From contig NZ_LT629743.1 in assembly GCF_900105095.1 (NCBI RefSeq), positions 2,969,501 to 3,033,500 on the forward strand: a stretch of DNA of 64,000 nt, given 5' to 3'. The notes below the pieces were generated by a model. The model saw nothing but the letters and a program-made list of their open reading frames with translations, ran no database searches and was not told where the DNA came from. A program made the position numbers and the translations under genes. Position 1 is the stretch's first letter; the number at the start of each line of letters is the position of its first letter. Positions 45,717 through 54,565 of this stretch are shown here, in pieces. The stretch comes from Erythrobacter sp. HL-111. GTDB taxonomy: Bacteria > Pseudomonadota > Alphaproteobacteria > Sphingomonadales > Sphingomonadaceae.

Positions 45717-46505
45717 ATGAGAAGTCCCGGCCAGCCCGCCCGCTCCCTTGTCCAGCGCCTCGCGGTGGTGTTCGCGGTGGTGGTGCAGGTCGGTGCGACC
45801 TTCCTGCCCGATCTCGGCCTCGGCGAGGAGATCGGCGATCGTTCGGCCAGCGTCCGCACGCTGATCACGCCGTCGGGCTGGGCCTTCGCGATCTGGGGGC
45901 CGCTCTTCCTCGGCAGCGCGGCGTTCGCTCTGTGGCAGGCGCTCCCGGCGCAGCGCGACAATCCGCTGCTCGCGCGGATCGCCTGGCCAGCGGCCGTCGC
46001 GCTCGCCGCGCAGGGGGTCTGGGCGCTCTACACCCAGTTCGCCAATCTCACGTTCGTCTCGGCGCTCATCATCCTCGTCTCGCTCGCCGGACTGCTCGCC
46101 TGCCTGCGTGCGCTGTCGGCAGCGGAAAGGCTGTCGGCGGGCGAACGCTGGTTCGCCGCGCTGGTGCTGAGCGCGCTGGCGGCCTGGCTGACCGCGGCCA
46201 GCATCGTCAACATCTCGGCGAGCCTCGTCTATCACGGTATCGGCGGAGGCTCCGCCAACCCGCTCGCCGCGGCGGCGATGGTCGGCGTGGGCGGTCTCGT
46301 CGCGGCGCTGGCGGTCGCACGCAGCCGGGGCAATCCTTGGTACGCGCTGGTGTTCTGCTGGGCCCTGGCGGCGATCCATGCGCGCGGCGGGCAGGAGGCG
46401 GAGAGCATCGCCATCGCCTGCTTCGCGAGCGGCGCGCTGGTCCTGGCGGCCGCGCTGTTCGGGCTGGCCCGGCCCGCCAATCGCCGCCACTGGCTGGGCG
46501 TCTAG
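45717..46505 (+). CDS. multi-pass membrane protein, TspO/MBR-like
   Basis: A 262-residue integral membrane protein with six or seven hydrophobic segments. It has ITPSGWAFAIWGPLFLGSAA and WALYTQFANLTFVSALII, segments resembling the TspO/MBR-related group (tryptophan-containing, aromatic turns between helices). TspO proteins bind porphyrins and regulate photosynthesis genes in some alphaproteobacteria, but this protein is longer than classical TspO (about 160) and the assignment is loose. ATG 45717 is preferred to an upstream TTG. Its stop shares CTAG with the convergent ugd stop. Confidence 0.65.
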   Translation: MRSPGQPARSLVQRLAVVFAVVVQVGATFLPDLGLGEEIGDRSASVRTLITPSGWAFAIWGPLFLGSAAFALWQALPAQRDNPLLARIAWPAAVALAAQGVWALYTQFANLTFVSALIILVSLAGLLACLRALSAAERLSAGERWFAALVLSALAAWLTAASIVNISASLVYHGIGGGSANPLAAAAMVGVGGLVAALAVARSRGNPWYALVFCWALAAIHARGGQEAESIAIACFASGALVLAAALFGLARPANRRHWLGV

Positions 46506-47812
46506 ACCCGCCCGACGCTGGTATAGGCGAACCCCGCCGCGCGCACGTCCTCGGGGTTGTAGATGTTCCTGAGGTCGACCAGCACCGGCGCCTTGGCCAG
46601 CTCCTTCATCCGCTTGAGATCGAGCGCGCGGAAGGCGTCCCACTCGGTCACGATCACGGTCGCATCGGCGCCGGTGATCGCCTCGTAGGGGTCCTTGCAC
46701 ATCGTGACCTCGGGCATCAGCGGGCGGGCGAGTTCCATGCCTTCGGGATCATAGGCCGCGACCTCGACCCCGGCATCGTGCAGCGTCTGCGCGATCGCGA
46801 TCGAGGGGCTGTCCCTCATGTCGTCGGTGTTCGGCTTGAAGGTCAGGCCAAGGAGGGCGACCTTCCTGCCGCGCGCCGCCTCCGCCCCGCCGAGCGCGTC
46901 GACGACCTTGCGGCCCATCGCGCGCTTGCGGCTTTCATTGGTCTTGACCACCGCCTCGATGATGCGGGTGGGGCTGTCGTAATCCTCGGAGGTCTTGAGG
47001 AGGGCCAGCGTGTCCTTGGGGAAGCACGATCCGCCATAGCCGGGGCCAGCGTGGAGGAATTTCGGGCCGATGCGGCCATCCATCCCGATCCCGCGGCTGA
47101 CGTCCTGCACGTTCGCGCCGACCTTCTCGCACAAATCCGCCATCTCGTTGATGAAGGTGATCTTGGTCGCGAGGAAGGCGTTGGCGGCGTATTTGATCAG
47201 CTCGCTGGTGCGCCGCGAAGTGAACAGGATCGGCGATTCGTTCAGGAACAGCGGGCGGTAGACCTCGCTCATCACCTGCTTGCCGAACTCGTCCTCGGCC
47301 CCGATCACGATGCGGTCGGGCCGCTTGAAGTCGCCGATCGCGGCGCCTTCGCGCAGGAACTCGGGATTGGAGACGACCGAGACCTTGTGCGGCGTCCCGG
47401 TCTCGCCGATGATCCGCTCGACCTCGTCACCGGTGCCGACCGGGACTGTGGACTTAGTGACGACGACAGCATCGTTCGCAAGCTTCTCGCCGACTTCCTT
47501 CGCAACGGCGTGGACGAAGGTGAGGTCGGCATGGCCATCGCCTCGGCGGCTGGGCGTTCCGACCGCGATGAAGATCGCGTCGGCGCCCTTGATGCCCTCG
47601 GCGAGGCTGGTGGTGAAGGCGAGCCGCCCGGCCTTGACGTTGCTTTCGACCAGCGCGTCGAGCCCGGGCTCGTAGATCGGCATCACGCCTTCGTGCAGGC
47701 GGTCGATCTTGGCTTGGTCCTTGTCGATGCAGACCACGTCATGCCCGAAATCGGCGAAACAGGCGCCAGATACGAGCCCGACATAGCCCGAACCCACCAT
47801 CGCGATCTTCAT
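46502..47812 (-). CDS. ugd: UDP-glucose 6-dehydrogenase
   Basis: A 436-residue NAD-dependent enzyme that oxidises UDP-glucose to UDP-glucuronate for surface polysaccharide or lipid A modification. The N-terminal Rossmann motif is GSGYVGLVSGACFAD; the catalytic Cys263 is in GPGYGGSCFPKDT; SNPEFLREGAAI and VGTPSRRGDGHADL are family signatures. Length fits (about 430-440). No other polysaccharide genes are adjacent. It is convergent with the TspO-like gene, sharing four bases of stop codons, and 75 bases downstream of the phosphatase gene. Confidence 0.96.
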   Translation of the reverse strand: MKIAMVGSGYVGLVSGACFADFGHDVVCIDKDQAKIDRLHEGVMPIYEPGLDALVESNVKAGRLAFTTSLAEGIKGADAIFIAVGTPSRRGDGHADLTFVHAVAKEVGEKLANDAVVVTKSTVPVGTGDEVERIIGETGTPHKVSVVSNPEFLREGAAIGDFKRPDRIVIGAEDEFGKQVMSEVYRPLFLNESPILFTSRRTSELIKYAANAFLATKITFINEMADLCEKVGANVQDVSRGIGMDGRIGPKFLHAGPGYGGSCFPKDTLALLKTSEDYDSPTRIIEAVVKTNESRKRAMGRKVVDALGGAEAARGRKVALLGLTFKPNTDDMRDSPSIAIAQTLHDAGVEVAAYDPEGMELARPLMPEVTMCKDPYEAITGADATVIVTEWDAFRALDLKRMKELAKAPVLVDLRNIYNPEDVRAAGFAYTSVGRV

Positions 47813-47887
47813 CAGTACCGTTCCCCCGGGCGCGCGCGGCGCCGCCAGCCTGCCATCCTTGTCACGCGGCGACCTTTCGCGGCGGGG

Positions 47888-48694
47888 CTATCGCGCCCTG
47901 TCCCCGTGGAAGATTTCCACCGGCCCCGAATCCTCGCGGCAGGTCTGGATGACCCGCCGCTGGTCGCCCTCGAGCACGAGGGCCGTAAGCACACCCGAGC
48001 GGAAAGCGCCAGTGTCGATTCCGATTCGGTTGCCGCAATCCATCACCCGGTCGAAAATCGTGTGGCCGTGCACCACCACCTTTTCCAGCGGGCCCTCGTG
48101 GTCGAGGAAGCGGTCGCGGATCCACAAAAGGTCGCTGCGCTTCTGCTCGTCGAGCGGGCGGGCGGGATCGACCCCGGCATGGACGAAAACGTAATCGCCC
48201 GCGACGATCATCTCTTCGAAGGAGGCGATGTAGTCGCGCTCCTTCCGGGAGACGAGTTCGGGCAGGAATTCGAACAATTCCTCCAGCTCGAGCGTGTTGA
48301 ACCGCTTGCGCGAAAGGCCGTAGGACAGGATCGTCTCGCGCCCGCCGTGCTTGAGGAAATGGCGCAGGATTTCGGGCTTTTCGAAGGCCTGGAGGAACAT
48401 TTCCTCGTGATTGCCGGCGAGCACGCGGACGTTGCGCCGGGCCTGCCAATCCCGGGTCAGGGCAAGCACGCCCGCGCTGTCTGGCCCGCGGTCGACAAGG
48501 TCGCCCAGGAGGATGATGCGCGCTTCGTCGATGTCGGCCCGGGCAAGGTCCGCCTCGATCGCGTCGACCATCGTCTCGAACAGGTCGAGCCGGCCGTGGA
48601 TATCGCCGATGACGTAATAGCGCGTGCCGGCCGGGACCCGCGGGGCGGGAACGGCCGGGGCGGGGCGAAAGAAGTCCTTGAGCGCGTTCAGCAT
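47888..48694 (-). CDS. PPP-family serine/threonine phosphatase or nucleotidase
   Basis: A 268-residue metallophosphatase with all PPP motifs: GDIHGR (30-35), GDLVDRGPDS (64-73), GNHEE (94-98), and later VFVHAG and VVHGHT. Bacterial proteins of this size (PrpA/PrpB-like, or ApaH-like) dephosphorylate proteins or Ap4A; the layout and the Tyr-Tyr before GDIHGR fit the PrpA-like group, but the substrate cannot be fixed. Start ATG at 48694. It lies upstream of ugd on the same strand with a small gap. Confidence 0.9.
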   Translation of the reverse strand: MLNALKDFFRPAPAVPAPRVPAGTRYYVIGDIHGRLDLFETMVDAIEADLARADIDEARIILLGDLVDRGPDSAGVLALTRDWQARRNVRVLAGNHEEMFLQAFEKPEILRHFLKHGGRETILSYGLSRKRFNTLELEELFEFLPELVSRKERDYIASFEEMIVAGDYVFVHAGVDPARPLDEQKRSDLLWIRDRFLDHEGPLEKVVVHGHTIFDRVMDCGNRIGIDTGAFRSGVLTALVLEGDQRRVIQTCREDSGPVEIFHGDRAR

Positions 48695-48980
48695 GGAATC
48701 GGCAGACGGTGCAGGGGGGACGGGGACGCACGAAGCGGCAAGGATCGATCGATCGTCGCCGCCGCGGACGGGTGGGCAACCCTTGGGCTTCGGGACCGTT
48801 CCGGGCTAGAGAGCGATGCAGCCGGATCGGAGCGTCTGTTCATGAGCGGCCATTAAGCGGCTTGCGACTGAACGGCAACTGAGCAAGGGGCACGGGCGCT
48901 CCGTCGTGCGACACGCTTCGTCGACGGAATCGGGCGTTCCGGCGAAATGCGCCGCCGGATGCGGGACGAAAAGGAAGGGA

Positions 48981-49949
48981 ATGCCGATCGTGAGGACAGC
49001 GACGAGAGCGGGGATGGAACGACCGGCGCGCCCGGAAGGCCGCAAGCCTGCCGGGCGCCGGCGCGCCTTCACGTGGTCCATTCCGGCGGCATTCGCCGCG
49101 CTCGCCGCCGCTCCCGCGGGCGCTTCGGGGAGCGAATCGCCTGTGGCGGAGGTGCCGCGGGAGCAGGACGAACGCGCCGCGCCGGTCCTCGTCGCTCCGG
49201 CCCGCGCGCCGATCGGCGGCGAAGACGGGGGATGGGGCGCGGGAGGGGGCGAAGGGCGCGCGGCAAGCGCCATCTCGGGCGGGGGCCTCACCGTCAGCGC
49301 CAACGCGACGATCGCGAGCGCATACCGCTTTCGCGGGATCGACCTGTCGGGCGGCGACCCGGCGTTGCAGGGCGGCATCGACATCGCGCACGATTCGGGC
49401 TTCTACGCCGGCACCTTCGCCACCACGATCGACGACGACACGACCGGCTATGGCGGCTTCGAACTCGACCTCTACGCCGGTTGGAGCGGCGACGTGGCGG
49501 AGGGGCTCGACGCCAATCTCGGCGTCATCGCCTACACCTTTCCCGACGCGCCGGCGGGCGACTTCGATTATGTCGAGCTTTACGGCTCGCTCGGCTTCAC
49601 GCTCGGCCCGGCGCGCGCGGTCGTGGGCGGGGCGTGGGACGTCGGCCGCGACGGGCTCGCCTTCGGCGGGGTGCGGCGCGACAACCTTTATCTCTACACC
49701 GACCTGTCGGCGGGCGTTCCGGGGACGCCGGTGACGGTCAACGCGCATCTCGGCTACACCGACGGGGCCGTGGATTTCGCAGGCGAGAACGTGTCGCTCG
49801 ACTGGTCGCTGGGCGCGGACTGGGCGATCCGGGACACGCCGCTGGTGCTCGGCGTCGCCTATGTCGACGCGGCCGACGATGTCGCGCCGCCGGGCGCCTT
49901 CAATCCGACCTCGGGGACCGTTCTCGCCACGCTGACGGCCTATTTCTGA
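48981..49949 (+). CDS. TorF/Gcw_chp-type outer-membrane protein
   Basis: A 322-residue predicted outer-membrane protein. A long Arg-rich n-region precedes the signal helix (FTWSIPAAFAALAAAPAGASG); the mature part begins after an acidic/Gly-rich linker and reads GLTVSANATIASAYRFRGID, the opening of the TIGR02001 (Gcw_chp) family, then alternating beta strands, ending in Phe (LTAYF). The family is common in Sphingomonadales and of unknown function. The ATG at 48981 has AAGGAAGGGA directly upstream; later Met codons would truncate the signal. It is divergent from the phosphatase gene. Confidence 0.85.
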   Translation: MPIVRTATRAGMERPARPEGRKPAGRRRAFTWSIPAAFAALAAAPAGASGSESPVAEVPREQDERAAPVLVAPARAPIGGEDGGWGAGGGEGRAASAISGGGLTVSANATIASAYRFRGIDLSGGDPALQGGIDIAHDSGFYAGTFATTIDDDTTGYGGFELDLYAGWSGDVAEGLDANLGVIAYTFPDAPAGDFDYVELYGSLGFTLGPARAVVGGAWDVGRDGLAFGGVRRDNLYLYTDLSAGVPGTPVTVNAHLGYTDGAVDFAGENVSLDWSLGADWAIRDTPLVLGVAYVDAADDVAPPGAFNPTSGTVLATLTAYF

Positions 49950-49956
49950 AGCCCGT

Positions 49957-50679
49957 TCATTCGAGCGAGAAGCTGACCGTCGTCACCACGCGCACCTTCT
50001 TGTAGGGGCTGTCAGACTGGCCCCAGCCGCCGCTTTCGCCGTCGCGCGCCTCGATCGAGAAATAGCCCTGCGTCGCCTCCCTGATCGAGCCGACCTTCGC
50101 GCCCGAATCCTCGGCGAATTGCTGCGCGGCGGCGCGCGCGTCGCGGGTCGCCTCGGCGACCATTTCGGGCTTGATGTCGTTGAGCCCGGTGAAGGCATAG
50201 CTCATGCCCGAGCCTTCCTCGAGGAACACGCCGCGCCGCACGAGATCGAACTGTCGCGCAACCGCCTGCCGGGCGCGTTCGATGTCCTCCGTCCGCAAGG
50301 CGAGGCGCTGGCGCACGGTGTAGGTGGTGCGGCCGTCCTGAACGAAGCTCGACACGTTCGCGCCGGTTGGCTGCAATTCCCCGGCCGGAAAGCCTAGGTC
50401 GGCGAAGAAGGCCTCGATCGCCTCGGTGTCCGAACGCGCCTTGGCCTGCGCCTCGCCGAGGCTGGTGGAGGAGGCAGAATAGGAAATCGTCCAGGTCGCG
50501 AGGTCCGCGGTCACGTCGCGTTCGGCAAGGCCCCGCACCGTGACCGCGCGGTCCGCCTCCTTCGCGCGCAGCAGCCCGTCGCCGAGCAGGTATCCGCCCG
50601 CGATCATGCCGAAAGCCGCGATCGCCGCCGTCCCGAACCAGCGCATGTTCGCCGCCTGCGCACCCGTTTCCCCAGCCAT
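49957..50679 (-). CDS. SIMPL domain (DUF541) periplasmic protein
   Basis: A 240-residue protein with an N-terminal membrane/signal segment (WFGTAAIAAFGMIAGGYLLG) and a SIMPL/DUF541 domain (about 45-238) including VTVRGLAERDVTADLATWTI and YSASSTSLGEAQAKARSDTE. E. coli YggE is the model member, linked to oxidative stress, mechanism unknown. It is convergent with the Gcw_chp gene (seven bases between stops) and divergent from gloA. Confidence 0.9.
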   Translation of the reverse strand: MAGETGAQAANMRWFGTAAIAAFGMIAGGYLLGDGLLRAKEADRAVTVRGLAERDVTADLATWTISYSASSTSLGEAQAKARSDTEAIEAFFADLGFPAGELQPTGANVSSFVQDGRTTYTVRQRLALRTEDIERARQAVARQFDLVRRGVFLEEGSGMSYAFTGLNDIKPEMVAEATRDARAAAQQFAEDSGAKVGSIREATQGYFSIEARDGESGGWGQSDSPYKKVRVVTTVSFSLE

Positions 50680-50778
50680 CCTGCCCTCCGCCTGCCTGTG
50701 CGACGAGATGTGCGCAATCGCCGATGAACCGTTTTTGAACGCGTGCTAGAAGGGCCGACGAAACCGTTGAGGATGCCG

Positions 50779-51216
50779 ATGACCAAATATCTCCATTCCA
50801 TGATCCGCGTGACCGATCCCGAAGCGACGGTCGCCTTCTTCGAGCTGATCGGACTCGAGGAAGTGCGCCGGTTCGATGTCGAGCAGGGGCGTTTCACCCT
50901 GATCTTCCTCGCGGCGCCCGGGCAGGAGGGGCTGGCCGAGGTCGAGCTCACCTGGAACTGGCCGCCCGAGGACGGGAGCGAGCCCGAAACCTATGACGGC
51001 GGGCGCAATTTCGGCCATCTCGCCTACCGGGTGGAGAACATCTACGAGACCTGCCAGCGCCTGATGGATGCGGGCCACACGATCCATCGCCCGCCGCGCG
51101 ACGGCTACATGGCCTTCGTCAAATCGCCCGACGGGATCTCTGTCGAACTGCTGCAGGACGGCCGGCTCGAACCGCGTGAACCCTGGGCCAGCATGGAGAA
51201 TGTCGGCACGTGGTAG
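50779..51216 (+). CDS. gloA: lactoylglutathione lyase (glyoxalase I)
   Basis: A 145-residue VOC-fold metalloenzyme converting the methylglyoxal-glutathione adduct to lactoylglutathione. The four metal ligands are visible: His6 (YLHSMIRV), Glu56 (EVELTWNW), His80 (FGHLAYRV) and Glu123 (ISVELLQDG), the bacterial nickel/cobalt type of glyoxalase I. The ATG at 50779 has TTGAGG at good spacing; a Met two codons earlier is possible. It is followed 89 bases later by a DUF3008 gene. Confidence 0.93.
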   Translation: MTKYLHSMIRVTDPEATVAFFELIGLEEVRRFDVEQGRFTLIFLAAPGQEGLAEVELTWNWPPEDGSEPETYDGGRNFGHLAYRVENIYETCQRLMDAGHTIHRPPRDGYMAFVKSPDGISVELLQDGRLEPREPWASMENVGTW

Positions 51217-51305
51217 CCTGCGCCGCTCCCGGCCCGCGCCGGAACCTGTGCTTCGCATGGTCCGTTCCGGTCGCGGGGGGCGGGAGAAGCGAGAGGAGAA
51301 ATGCC

Positions 51306-51497
51306 ATGCCGGCCAAGTCGAAAGCCCAGCAGAAAGCGGCCGGAGCCGCCCTGTCCGCCAAGCGCGGCGAGACCAAGGTTTCCGAGCTCCAGGGCGCCTC
51401 GAAGGAAATGTATGACAGCATGAGCGAGGAGGAGCTCAAGGACTTCGCCGAAGGCCCGCGCAAGGGCAAGCCGGAGCATGTCGACGACGATGACTGA
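51306..51497 (+). CDS. DUF3008 family small protein
   Basis: A 63-residue hydrophilic protein reading MPAKSKAQQKAAGAALSAKR, then ELQGASKEMYDSMSEEELKD, matching DUF3008 over its whole length. Members are small basic-then-acidic proteins in alpha- and gammaproteobacteria with unknown function, sometimes stress-linked. GAGAGGAGAA upstream is a strong ribosome site. It ends six bases before the convergent mrpG stop. Confidence 0.88.
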   Translation: MPAKSKAQQKAAGAALSAKRGETKVSELQGASKEMYDSMSEEELKDFAEGPRKGKPEHVDDDD

Positions 51498-51503
51498 CCC
51501 GGC

Positions 51504-51893
51504 CTAGTCGTCCCTCGTGAAGGTCGCCCAGCGGTCGCGTTTCGGCAGGCCTTCGCGGATGTCGTCGGCAGGGTTGGGGTCGATGCAGTTCCCCTGCCGG
51601 TGAAGATGCGCCTTGGCGATCATGTTCGCCGTGATCGGTGCGGCGATGAACAGGAAGATGGTGATGAGCAGTTCGTGGAAGGTGTAGCGCCCTTCGTGGA
51701 CCGGCCAATAGACCATCGAGGCAAGCAGGATCCCGCCGACGCCGAGGGTCGTCGCCTTGGTCGGCCCGTGCAGCCGCGTCATCAGCGAAGGCAGGCGCAC
51801 CAGCCCCCAGCTTCCGACCAGGGCGAACGCGGCCCCGATCAGGATCAGCGCGGCGATGACGGCATCGGCGATCTGGATTGCCAGCGGGCTCAT
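51504..51893 (-). CDS. mrpG: Mrp/Pha-type Na+/H+ antiporter subunit G
   Basis: A 129-residue membrane protein with three hydrophobic segments, recognised by SWGLVRLPSLMTRLHGPTKA and ASMVYWPVHEGRYTFHELLI. MrpG is the last subunit of the multi-subunit cation/proton antiporter. It is the final gene of a six-gene minus-strand operon in which every stop and start overlap by four bases (ATGA). The C-terminal 25 residues are hydrophilic (NPADDIREGLPKRDRWATFT). Confidence 0.93.
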   Translation of the reverse strand: MSPLAIQIADAVIAALILIGAAFALVGSWGLVRLPSLMTRLHGPTKATTLGVGGILLASMVYWPVHEGRYTFHELLITIFLFIAAPITANMIAKAHLHRQGNCIDPNPADDIREGLPKRDRWATFTRDD

Positions 51894-52159
51894 TCGACGA
51901 TGTCCCCCCGCAGCAGGAACTTGGTGTAGGCGACCGTCCCGACGAAACCGACCATGGCGAGCAGCAGGCTCGCTTCGAAATAGTAGGTCGATCTTTCGTG
52001 GATGCCGTAGAGCACGATCAGCGCGATCGCATTGATCAGCATGGTGTCGAGCGCGAGAATGCGGTCGCCGCGCGTCGGACCCAGCAGCAGGCGCCACAGG
52101 TTCAGCACCAGCGCGAACGCGATGATGAAGAACCCCGCGGAGACGGCGAAATCGATCAT
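51890..52159 (-). CDS. mrpF: Mrp/Pha-type antiporter subunit F
   Basis: An 89-residue three-helix membrane protein. The MrpF signature is LLLGPTRGDRILALDTMLIN. Size fits the family (about 90). It overlaps mrpE and mrpG by four bases on each side. It is required for assembly of the antiporter in characterised systems. Confidence 0.93.
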   Translation of the reverse strand: MIDFAVSAGFFIIAFALVLNLWRLLLGPTRGDRILALDTMLINAIALIVLYGIHERSTYYFEASLLLAMVGFVGTVAYTKFLLRGDIVE

Positions 52160-52644
52160 CGGAAGATCCTCCTCAGCCGGGCCTCGTAGCGGGACTTGAT
52201 CCGCGCGACGGCCTGTTCGTGGTCATCGATGTCGAGCGCGTGAACCAGCAGCATCCGCCCGCAGGCGGACACGTCGGTCGAGACCGTGCCGGGCGTCAGG
52301 CTGATCGTGCCCGCAAGCGCCGTGATCGCCTCGGGCTGTTCGACCTCGAGCGGGATGACGAGCCAGGCGGACCTCAGGTCCCGGTCGCGTTTGGTCAGGA
52401 TGATCCAGGCGACCTCGAAATTGGCGACCACGATGTCCCACAGCACCACCAGCAGGTATTCGACCATCGCCCAGCCGAATCTCAGCCGCGGCTTCTCGCG
52501 CCAATAGGGCGAGGTGAAGAGCGGGATCGCCACGGCGACGATCGCCGCCATGATGACCGAACCCCAGGTGAGGCTGTTCGACAGAAGCACCCAGAACACC
52601 GCGAGCAGGCCCGAAAGCCCGGGATGGGGGAAGAGCCGCTGCAT
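52156..52644 (-). CDS. mrpE: Mrp/Pha-type antiporter subunit E
   Basis: A 162-residue protein with two or three N-terminal membrane segments (GLLAVFWVLLSNSLTWGSVI and MAAIVAVAIPLF) and a cytoplasmic C-terminal half bearing the family stretch TALAGTISLTPGTVSTDVSA followed by LLVHALDIDD. ATG at 52644 overlaps the mrpD stop; the longer in-frame reading upstream is the shadow of mrpD. Confidence 0.93.
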   Translation of the reverse strand: MQRLFPHPGLSGLLAVFWVLLSNSLTWGSVIMAAIVAVAIPLFTSPYWREKPRLRFGWAMVEYLLVVLWDIVVANFEVAWIILTKRDRDLRSAWLVIPLEVEQPEAITALAGTISLTPGTVSTDVSACGRMLLVHALDIDDHEQAVARIKSRYEARLRRIFR

Positions 52645-54173
52645 CACCGGTACCCCGCTCCCCGTTCTTCGCCCGCGCCCAGCACCGCCTCGATATAGGA
52701 GGTGCGCTCGAACAATTGCGCGCTCGTGGCGGCGGCGTAATCGGTCACCGGCCCGGCGAACAGCGCGAGCGCGGCGACCAGCGCCAGGAGGCCCCAGGCA
52801 GGCGCAGTTTCGGCCCGGCGGCGGCGCAGGGGGGGTGCGCCGGGCTCGCCCTCGACCTTCCAGAACAGCGTGCTCCCGGCGCGGGCGAGGCCGAGAATGG
52901 CGAAGAAGCTCCCGCCCAGCACCGCGCCCCAGATCCACGGGGCAAGCGGCGCCCCGGCGCTCGCAGCGAGGATCAGCACCTTGCCGATGAAGCCCGAAAG
53001 CGGCGGCAGGCCCGCGAGCGCGATGGCCGCGAGCATGAACAGCGCCGAGACCTGCCCGATCCCGGCAAACGGGCGGGAGGCGCGCAGGTGGTCCTCGTCC
53101 TCGCCCCGCCCGCGCCGCACGAGGTCGGTGACGAGGAAGACGAGCCCCCCGGCCAGCACCGAATGAGGCATGTAATAGAGCGCCGCGGCGATCCCCTCGG
53201 GCGTGAACAGGGCGACCGCGAGGAGCAGCGTCCCGGTCGAGCCGATCACGCCGAAGGCGGCGAGGCGCCTCAGGTTGCCCGCCGCGAGCACGCCGAGATA
53301 GCCCGCGAGGATCGTCAGCATGGCCGCGGGCAGCATCCAGCCCGCCGGGGCGAAACTCGCCGCGCCCGCTTCCGCGCCGAAGATCAGGACCGTCACGCGG
53401 ATGATCGGATAGACGCCCGCCTTGGTCAGGATCGCGAACAGCGCCGCGACCGCGGGACTGGTCGAACCATAGGTCTGCGGCAGCCACAGGTGGAGCGGAA
53501 GCAGCGCAGCCTTCAGGGCGAAGACCGCGATCAGCAATTGCGCCCCCACCCGGATCAGCGCCTGGTCGCCCGCCGGGGCTTCGGCCACGCGCAGCGCCAT
53601 GTCCGCCATGTTGAGCGTCCCCGTGACCCCGTAGAGCAGGCCGACCGCGACGAGGAACAGCGTCGAACCGACCAGATTGACGATGACGTATTTCACCCCG
53701 GCATGAAGCCGCCGTTTCCCCTGCCCGTGCAGCATGAGGCCGTAGGAGGCGATCAGCAGCACCTCGAAGAAGACGAACAGGTTGAACAGGTCGCCGGTCA
53801 GGAAGGAGCCGTTGATGCCCAGCAGCTGGAACTGGAACAGCGGGTGGAAATGCACCCCGCGCCGGTCGAGCCCGGTGAGGACGGCATGGGCCAGCACGAC
53901 GACGCCGAGCACGCTGGAGAGCAGCACCATCAGCGCGGAAAGCCGGTCGAGCACCATGACGATGCCGAAAGGCGCCGGCCAGTCGCCCAGTTCGTAGGTC
54001 GAGACCGTCCCGTCCCGCGCGGAGACGAACAGCGCGATCGCGCTGGCGAGGATCAGCAGGGTCGAACCGCCCGACAGCAGCCTTGCCCAGTGCGACAGGC
54101 GCACGCCGCGAAACAGGCACAGCGCCGCGATCACCGCGGGCAGCAGCACGGGCACGAGGACGATGTCGCTCAT
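52644..54173 (-). CDS. mrpD: Mrp/Pha-type antiporter subunit D (proton-translocating NuoL/M/N-like)
   Basis: A 509-residue membrane protein with about 14 helices, homologous to the antiporter-like subunits of complex I. The core is visible in GINGSFLTGDLFNLFVFFEV, LKAALLPLHLWLPQTYGSTS and ALAGLPPLSGFIGKVLI, which hold the conserved Glu, Lys and His of the proton path. Length fits MrpD (about 490-500). It lies between mrpE and mrpC with ATGA-type overlaps. Confidence 0.95.
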   Translation of the reverse strand: MSDIVLVPVLLPAVIAALCLFRGVRLSHWARLLSGGSTLLILASAIALFVSARDGTVSTYELGDWPAPFGIVMVLDRLSALMVLLSSVLGVVVLAHAVLTGLDRRGVHFHPLFQFQLLGINGSFLTGDLFNLFVFFEVLLIASYGLMLHGQGKRRLHAGVKYVIVNLVGSTLFLVAVGLLYGVTGTLNMADMALRVAEAPAGDQALIRVGAQLLIAVFALKAALLPLHLWLPQTYGSTSPAVAALFAILTKAGVYPIIRVTVLIFGAEAGAASFAPAGWMLPAAMLTILAGYLGVLAAGNLRRLAAFGVIGSTGTLLLAVALFTPEGIAAALYYMPHSVLAGGLVFLVTDLVRRGRGEDEDHLRASRPFAGIGQVSALFMLAAIALAGLPPLSGFIGKVLILAASAGAPLAPWIWGAVLGGSFFAILGLARAGSTLFWKVEGEPGAPPLRRRRAETAPAWGLLALVAALALFAGPVTDYAAATSAQLFERTSYIEAVLGAGEERGAGYR

Positions 54174-54565
54174 TCCCGGTCCTCGCGCGGGAGGGCGAGG
54201 CCGTCTTCGCGGGGCGGTGGCTCGTCCGGTCCGTCATCGACATGGTCCGAACCGCTTTCGAGATAGGCCCTGAGCGCCAGCACCACGACGAAGGCGGTCA
54301 TGCCGAAGCTGATCACGATCGCGGTCAGCACCAGGGCCTGCGGCAGCGGATCGGTGTATTCGGCGACGTCCTTGCCGTAGATCGGCGGGCGGTTGACCGT
54401 CAGCCGGCCCATCGCGAACAGGAAGACATTGATCGCATAGGACAGCATCGCGATGCCGAGCACGACCGGGAAGGTCCGCGTGCGCAGGGTAAGATAGACC
54501 CCCGCCGCGGTCAGCACGCCGATCCCGCTGGCGACGAGGAATTCGATGCTGAGGGAGAGGATCAT
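54170..54565 (-). CDS. mrpC: Mrp/Pha-type antiporter subunit C (NuoK-like)
   Basis: A 131-residue, three-helix protein homologous to NuoK. The signature is GIAMLSYAINVFLFAMGRL and DPLPQALVLTAIVISFGMTA. The C-terminal 30 residues are hydrophilic and acidic (DHVDDGPDEPPPREDG), longer than usual. ATG at 54565 overlaps mrpA by four bases. Confidence 0.94.
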   Translation of the reverse strand: MILSLSIEFLVASGIGVLTAAGVYLTLRTRTFPVVLGIAMLSYAINVFLFAMGRLTVNRPPIYGKDVAEYTDPLPQALVLTAIVISFGMTAFVVVLALRAYLESGSDHVDDGPDEPPPREDGLALPREDRE

